A stretch of DNA of 64,000 nucleotides from Tetradesmus obliquus (Eukaryota; Chlorophyta; Chlorophyceae; Sphaeropleales; Scenedesmaceae). The position numbers were made by a program, and so were the translations under genes. Of this stretch, positions 57,182 through 64,000 are shown one piece after another. Each line of letters starts with the position of its first letter. Position 1 is the first letter of the stretch. The notes below the pieces were generated by a model. The model saw nothing but the letters and a program-made list of their open reading frames with translations. It had not been told where the DNA came from and did not search any database. Where the stretch lies: positions 2,592,501 through 2,656,500 of the forward strand of contig CP126205.1 of assembly GCA_030272155.1 (NCBI GenBank), in the 5' to 3' direction.

Positions 57182-60100
57182 CGGCAGTTGATGTGTGCCA
57201 GCATTGCCTCAGCCACCACAAGGTGCTGTTCGCTGGCGTACATACACTGACTATGCACTTGACATACCACCAGTTATGCACCTCGCACATGTGATGCATT
57301 TAATGTAGTGCTATACAGCTTGCTCCCTACACCCATGATGCATATAGCGCTGAGATAAGATTAAACAATGCTCTGCCGCTCACTGTTGATGCGGTTGAGC
57401 ATGGCCTCAGCTGCCACCAGGTCCTCAGGCCCTGCGTTGCGGTGCAGCTTGTTCTGCAGCGTGTGCTTGATCTCCTGCTTCAGGTCCTGCAGCAGCAGCA
57501 GCAGCAGTGGCGGCAGCAGGCGCCAGCAGGTTTGCTTGCTGCGGACGAGAGGTGTAACTATATTGACGCATGCATAGCCTGCGTGCGGACACTGCTCTGT
57601 GCCGCAAGTCCAGCCGCTGCAGACCGAGATTGAACATCTTTACACACAGCAACACAGTGTTCAATACACGTTAAAGCACTGCCCATAACCGTATCGTTAA
57701 AGCAGGGCCAGCGCGCCTCACCGAGGGGATGTCATTGCGGTGTGCAATGTCAAGGATGCGCGTGAGGGGCACCGTCTGTGTGAAGGCCTCCCCAAAGCAG
57801 CACAAGCTAGGCATGCAGGCAGGCACAGCACCGCTGACAGCAGGCCTTGGTTTGCAAGGCACCAGCAGACGGCTACAGCCACACCCGCCACCATCCTTGA
57901 AGCACTCTACAGCCAGCTGCTTACGCCGGATGACAGCAAAAAGGTGACCATATAACACACGCATAACTGCAGCAGTCTCACCGAGGGGATGTCGTTGCGG
58001 TGTGCAATGTCGCGGATGCGCGTCAGCGGCACCGTCTGTGTGAAGGCCTCGCCGAAGCTGGGCAGGCGTGTGGACAGCTTGCGGGCCAGCAGCGTAGCAG
58101 CGCGCGCAGGCTCCCTGTCATCCTCAATCGCCCACTCGCACGACCTGCGGCACAGTGCAAGGAGGGAGGCATCAAACGGGGCAGTTAGTACACATTCCCT
58201 GGTTGATTGTGGGTCATATCTTCCAGCAGCCTGATCCGCGGCGACAAACCACTCGGCATTGTCTGCCACGGCAGTTTTCTGTGAATTTCACAAGGTGTTG
58301 AGGGTGTGTGAAGGCCTCTCCAAAGCTGGGCAGGCGCGTGGACAGCTTGCGGGCCAGCAGCGTGGCGGCACGCGCAGGCTCCCTGTCATCCCTGTCATCC
58401 TCAATGGCCCACTCACAGGACCTGCGTTGGGGGAAAAAGTGTGCAAAGCCAACATCGTAGGTGCGATGCTTGTGACTTGATGCATGGTTTGTTGACGGAC
58501 AGCTTGCGGGCCAGCAGCGTGGCGGCACGCGCAGGCTCCCTGTCATCCTCAATGGCCCACTCACAGGACCTGCGTTGGGGAAAAAGTGTGCAAAGCCAAC
58601 ATCGTAGGTGCGATGCTTGTGACTTGATGCATGGTTTGTTGACGGACAGCTTGCGGGCCAGCAGCGTGGCGGCACGCGCAGGCTCCCTGTCATCCTCAAT
58701 CGCCCACTTGCACGACCTGTGAACATGAAAACACAAGCAGAGTTTGTTGACAGTGTTTGGAGCTGCAGGGTGGGCTGTGTGGCTTCCTCATAGCCCCTCT
58801 ATCGACCTGCGCGACACCACAAAAGGAAGCATTCTGTGTAAGAAACACTTTATTATGTTTGGATGCGTGAAGGCCTCGCCGAAGCTGGGCAGGCGCGTGG
58901 ACAGCTTGCGGGCCAGCACCGTGGCAGCGCGCGCCGGTTCCCTGTCATCCTCAATCGCCCACTCGCACGACCTGCGTTGAGAAAAAGTGTGCAAAGCCAG
59001 ATTAGCAGATGCGATGCTTGTGAGTTAATGCATGGTTTGTTAGTGGGACAGCTTGCTGGCCAGCAGCGTAGCAGCGCGCGCCGGTTCCCTGTCACCCTCA
59101 ATGGCCCACTCACAAGACCTGCAACAGGCAAAACAGAAACTCAGTCTGTTGACACCAGGAGGGCTCAGTGGTGGCAGCCTCTACAGCTAGCTCCCGCGAC
59201 CCATGCGGCACGCAAGCGGAAGCAAGCGTGTGCTGTGATACAGGTGCTTTGATCATGCAAGATTTGGCAAAGGTTTTTTTTGTGAAGCAGGCGCGTGGAC
59301 AGCTTGCGGGCCAGCAGCGTGGCGGCACGCGCAGGCTCCCTGTCATCCTCAATGGCCCACTCACACGACCTGCGGGTTACAAGTTACACCGCACGACTTG
59401 CGGGTGTTGCGATGCAGGCAACGTACGTGCCAGGAGATTTGCTTTGGGCAACTTTGAGAAAACCACACAGGCAGCTCAAGACGTACTGCCTGACCTGCAC
59501 ACAGTAACTGGCTCTGTAGTGACAACCTCTGTTCACATGCCAAAACCCCTTGCCCACAGAATTCCACAACCATCTTGAAATCCCAAGGCCGCCCCCCATG
59601 CCCACCTGAAAATGTGCTGCGCCACGCGCGCGTGGTGGTTGGGCCTGTAGTGCCCCCCGCCCTCTACTTCTACCCCCTTACCTACAAAGCCCCAAAACCA
59701 TCAACAACAATACAACTGAACCGCGCACGCACCTGAAGATGTGCTGTGCCACGCGCGCGTGGTGGTTGGGCCTGTAGTGCCCCCCGCCCTCTACTTCTAC
59801 CCCCTTACCTACAAAGCCCCAAAACCATCAACAACAATACAACTGAACCGCGCACGCACCTGAAGATGTGCTGTGCCACGCGCGCGTGGTGGTTGGGCCT
59901 GTAGTGCCCCCCGCCCTCTACTTCTACCCCCTTACCTACAAAGCCCCAAAACCATCAACAACAATACAACTGAACCGCGCACGCACCTGAAGATGTGCTG
60001 TGCCACGCGCGCGTGGTGGTTGGGCCTGTAGTGCCCCCCGCCCTCTACTTCTACCCCCTTACCTACAAAGCCCCAAAACCATCAACAACAATACAACTGA

Positions 60101-63100
60101 ACCGCGCACGCACCTGAAGATGTGCTGTGCCACGCGCGCGTGGTGGTTGGGCCTGTAGTGCCCCCCGCCCTCTACTTCTACCCCCTTACCTACAAAGCCC
60201 CAAAACCATCAACAACAATACAACTGAACCGCGCACGCACTTGAAGATGTGCTGTGCCACGCGCGCGTGGTGGTTGGGCCGGTAGTGCCCCCCGCCCTCC
60301 ACGCACGCAATCGCGCCCGTCGTCACCCACTGCAGGTACACAAAGCCTGCCGCCAGCGCCTCCACACTCGCCTTCGCCCGCACCGCCTCATCCACAAGCA
60401 CGGCTTGAACAACAACTACAAAACTTTGGCCCCGCGAAACACAGATTTCTGACACAATGCACCTCTAAACCACAAAAACCCACCTGAAAATGTGCTGCGC
60501 CACGCGCGCGTGGTGGTTGGGCCTGTAATGCCCCCCGCCCTCCACGCACGCGATCGCGCCGGTCGTCACCCACTGCAAGTACACAAACCCTGCCGCCAGC
60601 GCCTCCACACTCGGCCTGGCCCGCACCGCCTCATCCACTAGCACCGTCTTTGCAACCTCCAGCTTCTTGAGCCAGTTTGCGGCGTGCTCATCACCCCGAA
60701 CTAGGGTTTGAAGAGGGTGGGGCGCAGGCGGGAGGCCTGAAGTATCCCACACTCCGTTGCGCTCCCGGCTGTGCTGGTTGGAGCGCATGAACTCGACCTG
60801 CTTGCCTTGCCAGCCTGCAACATGGCCTGCCTCGCTGTCTGAGTCTGAGTAGGAAGACATGGAGCTGTAGCTTGCCTGCAGGAGTAGCAAGAAGTACAGG
60901 CAGCGCACAAGCACAATCAGTGGGACAGCAGGCAGCAGTTGGGGCCGGAACTCGACCTGGTTGCCCTGCCAGCCTGCCACGTGGCCTGCCTCGCTGTCTC
61001 GAGTCAGAGTAAGAGGACATGGAGCTGTAGCTGGTCTGCAGGAGCAGCAAGGAGTAGAGGCAGCGGGCAGCAGTTTGTGATGAGGTGGTGTCACGTGGCC
61101 TGCCTGGCTGTCTGAATCACAGTAGGAAGACACGGAGCTGTAGCTGGCCTGCAGGAGTAGAAAGAAGTAGAGGCAGCAGACAGCAGTAGCAGCATGTTGT
61201 TGGCAGAGAGTAGGAGGACATCGAGGAAAACTACCCCAGCAACTACATTCCTCCACACCTAAATCCATTCCGCAAACCAAACATCCTGTCTAAACGTAAT
61301 CTGGCACAAAAGTCAGCCCAATCAACCCCCTACGCACCTGACGCGAGCGCTCCCTCTCCTCCTCCCTCCTGCTGGCCAGTGCCTCAGCCTCTGCTGCTGC
61401 ATGGTCCAAAGACTGCAGGCTGGACAGCTCCCTGAAAGCAGGCTCCTCAGGCTTCAACTCATGTGCATGCACATCCGTGTTGCGGGTGCTGTTCCAAGTG
61501 CAGCGAATGTCCAAGCTGTAGCGCGGGCCCAGCGCCTGCAGCAGCAGCAGCAAAGCAGCAGCCAGAAAACATGATGCCCGTGCTCGACAGGGTGCGGCAT
61601 GTTTACTGACAACTACAAATCTGCGCCCTGCAGGAACCTTTTTGAACGGAGGCCCTCACGACGTGTGGCTGGTGTGCCTTACCAGCAGTACACCCAGCAT
61701 GCCAAAGGCCACACAGCATTAGAGTGACTCTCCAGCTGCAGCTCAGCACTGTGGAGCTTCACACAGCTCACCTTGAACTTCCTGTTGTTGCCGTCCTCCC
61801 AGTTCTCACCGCCAGAGGTGACGCGCACACACTGCAGCAGCAGCAGTAGCAGCAACAGCGGACAGCGCGTCAGTTACAGCTCGAAAGCTGCAGGGTTTTG
61901 TGACTGGCTACCATGCCTGCAAGGTGACTGGCTACCATGCCTGCAAGGCTGCAGGACCACTAGAGGCCAACAGCAACTGCTGTACAGCTAGCACACCACA
62001 ACGCCGCGCTAAAACCAGCGGAAGTTCCCACCTTGAATTCAATGTCTTTGCCCACAGGCAGCTCCACACTGCCAGCCCACAGGTCACCATCGTGCCACTT
62101 CAGCTCTCACCCACATGCGATTCAAAGATCTTCGAAATATCAATACACAATTCTGTTGCTGAACGAAAACAGAAGTTCACACCTTGAACTCGATGTCCTT
62201 GCCCACAGGCAGCTCCACACTGCCAGCCCACAGGTCACCATCAAGCCACTTCAGCTCTCACCCACATGCGATTCAAAGATCATAAAATATCAATCCATAA
62301 TTATTTTGCTGAATGAAAATAAAACTTCACACCTTGAACTCGATGTCCTTGCCGACTGGAAGGTCCACGCTGCCAGCCCACAGGTCACCATCGTGCCACT
62401 TGAGCTCAGGGGCCTTGGTCACGTCCCAGCTGCCCAGCCCAGGCTGGTTGCCGACGACCTTGAAGCGCTCACCATACTCCACCTGCACAGCATACATGAA
62501 AATGCAACAGCAGCAGCAGGAGGGTGTAATTAGTAATGTTTGAACCTGCAGCAGAGCCTTGGTCACATCCCAGCTGCCTAGGCCAGGCTGGTTGCCGACG
62601 ACCTTGAAGCGCTCACCATACTCCACCTGCAAAGGGTGGGGCAGGCCGTTTGTGCAAGCATACATGCCTAGGAGCACTGCTCCAGGCTGCTGGCGCATGT
62701 TCAAGCATTTGCAGCATGCCTGAGCTGTGAAGGTTCGTTACTGGATGCTGCTGTAGAGTCGATGCATGCGCGTGCAGCAGATACATCCTCTTAAGCGCAC
62801 GCCCAAGTCTGCTGACGCTGCAGCACATGAAAGCATTGCGGCGCAAGCATACAAGCACAGCCTGCCGCGTGTGCAGGATGACATTGCTGCACCACCGCTG
62901 TGCACACACTGCAGCGCATCCCCAACATTAGCACTATCTGTCATTAGCAGCCTCTTCTTTGGACTGTTGTGCAGCTACTGTGGTTTGTCCGCTGCTCTGT
63001 TTCCTCTCTACAGTTGCTGTTGCTGCTGGTTGCTTCATGAGCCAACAAGCGCTGCTGTGCAGCAAAGCTGCCGTGGAAAAACACCATACAAAACAAATTA

Positions 63101-63411
63101 GAACGTAGGCGCACCTTCTGACGGATCCTGAAGCGCACAGGCACTTTCTCTGCTGTCTCTGCCTTATCCTTGGCATAGCACTGCGGCAGGTAGCAGCAGC
63201 AGGCAGGCAGTTGAGCATTTGCCTACTTTGACCAACAGCATGGGCCAACCATAACGCGGCTACATCTATGAATAGCTGCATGTTTATTGCTTTGACGGTG
63301 ATCCATGCCTGATCACACCTGCAGAGGCGCCCTGCTGATTCGGTGCTGAACCAACCCTCTACTGCATGAGCTGCCGCGCCCTGAGCGCAGCAGGGATCGC
63401 TGCTGAAGCAT
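48504..63411 (-). CDS. PWD: Phosphoglucan, water dikinase (PWD/GWD3), complete
   Basis: Eighteen exons, all in phase, give 1251 aa: 63319-63411, 63115-63180, 62333-62482, 61772-61831, 61338-61535, 60484-60875, 57982-58144, 57384-57486, 56617-56750, 56214-56341, 55571-55697, 54804-54988, 53862-54030, 53032-53290, 51680-52044, 50758-50943, 49745-49994, 48504-49231. A short Arg/Ser leader ([20 protein letters not shown]) is followed by a CBM20 starch-binding domain ([29 protein letters not shown]). The middle has [34 protein letters not shown] and HRNAGPEDL. The phosphohistidine site is [14 protein letters not shown] (about residue 740, split by an intron), and the C-terminal nucleotide-binding domain has [46 protein letters not shown] and [12 protein letters not shown] phosphorylates C3 glucosyl residues of starch already phosphorylated by GWD, in the plastid. 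CBM20 (not CBM45) separates it from GWD1. Length agrees with the plant enzyme (about 1200). Confidence 0.93.
49520..49675 (-). repeat. 3' echo of PWD exon 17
   Basis: It repeats [19 protein letters not shown] to LSRRAAGE with donor; only a few substitutions against the complete exon 49745-49994. Confidence 0.9.
50040..50235 (-). repeat. Two 5' echoes of PWD exon 17
   Basis: About 50045-50100 and 50160-50228 repeat [19 protein letters not shown] behind a GCAG acceptor. Confidence 0.85.
50265..50700 (-). repeat. 3' echoes of PWD exon 16
   Basis: 50630-50700 and 50380-50490 repeat [14 protein letters not shown]. 50271-50310 and 50510-50560 are more decayed ([27 protein letters not shown]). Confidence 0.75.
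50985..51265 (-). repeat. Two 5' echoes of PWD exon 16
   Basis: About 51000-51105 and 51165-51262 repeat [12 protein letters not shown] and [12 protein letters not shown] behind TGCAG. Confidence 0.85.
51445..51625 (-). repeat. 3' echoes of PWD exon 15
   Basis: Around 51,480-51,510 and 51,565-51,625 the text for [14 protein letters not shown] and the exon end recurs in shifted frame. Confidence 0.7.
52085..52640 (-). repeat. Four 5' echoes of PWD exon 15
   Basis: Copies of CCAG|GTGTGCGCGCC plus [20 protein letters not shown] start near 52,188, 52,333, 52,485 and 52,624. CTG tracts (52,334-52,380 and shorter ones) lie in front of the acceptors. This exon begins immediately after the catalytic-His exon. 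Confidence 0.9.
52812..52880 (-). repeat. 3' echo of PWD exon 14 (catalytic His motif)
   Basis: It repeats [16 protein letters not shown] with the donor; part of the text is changed. Confidence 0.8.
53668..53773. repeat. Near-perfect 106-bp inverted repeat (hairpin) in a PWD intron
   Basis: Left arm about 53668-53719 (core TTGTCACTTGTCACATGACT) and right arm 53723-53773 are reverse complements with few mismatches and one bulge. The loop is only GTG (53720-53722). It is unrelated to the exon echoes around it. A short foldback transposon (MITE) or a small-RNA hairpin would look like this. Confidence 0.8.
54095..54545 (-). repeat. Four 5' echoes of PWD exon 13
   Basis: Copies near 54,100-54,165, 54,255-54,300, 54,350-54,420 and 54,485-54,540 repeat [20 protein letters not shown] behind an acceptor; the outermost ones are degraded. 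Confidence 0.85.
54590..54690 (-). repeat. 3' echo of PWD exon 12
   Basis: It repeats [20 protein letters not shown] to DNAL and the donor region. Confidence 0.85.
55030..55240 (-). repeat. Two 5' echoes of PWD exon 12
   Basis: About 55040-55120 and 55160-55232 repeat the GCTGCAG acceptor and [18 protein letters not shown]. Confidence 0.85.
55320..55530 (-). repeat. Two 3' echoes of PWD exon 11
   Basis: 55450-55510 and 55320-55380 repeat [18 protein letters not shown] with donor. Confidence 0.85.
55795..55862 (-). repeat. 5' echo of PWD exon 11
   Basis: It repeats [14 protein letters not shown] behind a TGCAG acceptor. Confidence 0.8.
55995..56085 (-). repeat. 3' echo of PWD exon 10
   Basis: It repeats [20 protein letters not shown] to the AACAG|GTGAAT donor, almost identical to exon 56214-56341. 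Confidence 0.85.
56440..56545 (-). repeat. 3' echo of PWD exon 9
   Basis: It repeats [18 protein letters not shown] (complete exon: [17 protein letters not shown]). Confidence 0.8.
56785..57145 (-). repeat. Three 5' echoes of PWD exon 9
   Basis: About 56790-56862, 56945-57020 and 57070-57138 repeat ATCTGCAG and GQYSxxFVxEFKxFVxEL. Each is preceded on the sense strand by CTG repeats, the longest at 56,863-56,930 (about 23 triplets). Confidence 0.9.
57180..57242 (-). repeat. Diverged 3' echo of PWD exon 8
   Basis: [16 protein letters not shown] resembles [15 protein letters not shown] of exon 57384-57486. Confidence 0.7.
57715..57800 (-). repeat. 3' echo of PWD exon 7
   Basis: It repeats [20 protein letters not shown] to NDIPS and the GTGAG donor; one residue differs from the complete exon. 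Confidence 0.9.
58300..59382 (-). repeat. Six 5' echoes of PWD exon 7
   Basis: Copies end near 58,421, 58,568, 58,717, 58,974, 59,119 and 59,380, each with an acceptor and [20 protein letters not shown] of varied length; two sit in a 147-base tandem repeat. The 58,300 copy has an extra internal duplication of CCTGTCATC. Confidence 0.92.
59606..60240 (-). repeat. 127-bp tandem array, five units, echoing the end of PWD exon 6
   Basis: Units start at 59606, 59733, 59860, 59987 and 60114 (exact 127-base period). Each carries [18 protein letters not shown] and an AG|GTGCGTGC donor. Four units are essentially identical; the 59606 unit differs slightly. Confidence 0.97.
60241..60400 (-). repeat. 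Longer 3' echo of PWD exon 6
   Basis: It repeats [20 protein letters not shown] through [20 protein letters not shown] to the exon end. The donor reads AA|GTGCG. It is the parent unit next to the 127-bp array. Confidence 0.9.
60960..61160 (-). repeat. Two 5' echoes of PWD exon 6
   Basis: About 60965-61040 and 61085-61157 repeat CTGCAG and [17 protein letters not shown], the nearer copy with one lost base that shifts the frame. Confidence 0.85.
62020..62265 (-). repeat. Two 3' echoes of the CBM20 exon
   Basis: About 62028-62112 and 62178-62262 repeat [20 protein letters not shown] to EFK and the GTG donor. Confidence 0.9.
62547..62626 (-). repeat. 5' echo of the CBM20 exon
   Basis: It repeats [20 protein letters not shown] to VTKA behind GCAG, and is in phase with the preceding exon, but it lacks the second half of the domain. 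Confidence 0.9.
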
Positions 63412-64000
63412 TATATATCCTTGTGTGTGATGTTTGTGTTCTCAGACGAATGCAAGAGTGGCCCAGGAAAACGTGTGCGAGGCAGTCGGCTGTCGAAGCC
63501 CTTTCGGTTCTGTTTGTCAGCCTTCAGGGCGAATGACAACCCTTGACTCGACACTATGATGGCATGCGCTCTCATTGCAAGCTCAAGGGCTGTAAACTGC
63601 CTACGACACTCAACCCTAGTGCGTTTCGACACACACGTCACCCCTCGGTGGTGGCCGCAGGCGTATGTGCGTTCCATTGTGCGTTTGGAAGCGAAAGAAT
63701 GTGCAGCGTACATTGACAGCTGTGCCAGCGGTCGGTTACAGCAGCAAGGGCTGCAGGCCTTCCATTGAAAGCGCACACCCAACTCTTAGCTCCGCACAGG
63801 CCATTTTGGCCACTAAGCCAAGCTTGCAACATACAGCCAGCTCAGGAGATGACGGGCCACCCAGGAAGCGCACAATCACTGCTTGTGGCCTAGCATGCCA
63901 TGTCTGAATCCCTGGACAATGCTGCTGGCATCATGGTTAGATGATCATCTGTAAGCCAGCATGCATTCCTTGATCCGATCAGCCAGGTTCATCCCGCATT
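63412..64000. other. Promoter side of PWD and right end of window
   Basis: TATATAA directly abuts the PWD start codon. A plus-strand frame 63556-63768 (70 codons) and a possible start at 63900 (MSESLDNAAGIM) could belong to a divergent gene running off the right edge; neither has a clear donor or motif, so they are not called. Confidence 0.3.

Noticed and set aside
57180..57242. Extra PWD exon reading [16 protein letters not shown]
   Set aside because: A diverged duplicate of the end of exon 57384-57486; including it would duplicate the motif and break the phase.
59606..60240. Protein repeat domain of [10 protein letters not shown] units
   Set aside because: Each unit is followed by a donor and non-coding text; the frame is not maintained between units.
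1..64000. tRNA, rRNA or transposon protein genes
   Set aside because: No tRNA A/B-box pairs, rRNA cores, reverse transcriptase or transposase motifs were recognised on either strand by eye.

Overview
The window is nuclear DNA of a green alga. It has many short introns with GT-AG borders, chlorophyte TGTAA poly(A) signals, very abundant CAG/CTG triplet tracts (poly-Ala, poly-Gln and poly-Ser in exons), two axonemal radial-spoke genes, and a starch-phosphorylating dikinase with a plastid-type leader. A chlorophycean with flagellar genes fits best; the genus cannot be fixed from sequence alone. Gene models were built by hand: each chosen exon agrees with its neighbours in splice phase, and the coding lengths of the spliced models are divisible by three except where noted.

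Layout, left to right. 1-278(-): first exon of a secreted protein. 684-6994(-): 11-exon MFS-type transporter resembling the Npt1/Npt2 nucleotide transporters. 7374-9439(-): armadillo-repeat protein, probably radial spoke protein RSP14. 9797-13083(+): radial spoke head protein RSP4/6, divergent from RSP14 across 357 bp. 13746-17603(+): large low-complexity MYND zinc-finger protein. 19129-20811(-): small secreted Cys-rich protein. 20913-21345(-): tiny membrane protein. 21565-23731(+): F-box-like/LRR paralogue A, frameshifted. 24886-29536(-): RluA-type pseudouridine synthase. 30787-32688(-): LRR paralogue B, a pseudogene. 33976-36112(-): LRR paralogue C, intact. 37279-46780(-): protein with a C-terminal J domain. 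48504-63411(-): complete 18-exon phosphoglucan, water dikinase (PWD/GWD3).

The outstanding feature is structural. Introns of nearly every multi-exon gene here, apart from the radial-spoke and MYND genes, carry tandem partial copies of the adjoining exon (called 'exon echoes' below). Upstream echoes hold the acceptor plus the 5' part of the exon. Downstream echoes hold the 3' part of the exon plus the donor. Only one copy is complete, and that copy is the one that fits in phase. Several terminal exons are echoed past the stop codon as well. The echoes range from nearly identical (a 127-bp array at 59,606-60,240) to strongly decayed. CTG runs very often sit directly against the 3' splice site on the sense strand.

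Functionally the window mixes cilium components (RSP14, RSP4/6), starch metabolism (PWD), RNA modification (pseudouridine synthase), a co-chaperone, a transporter and a small expanding LRR family. Apart from the divergent radial-spoke pair there is no obvious functional clustering.
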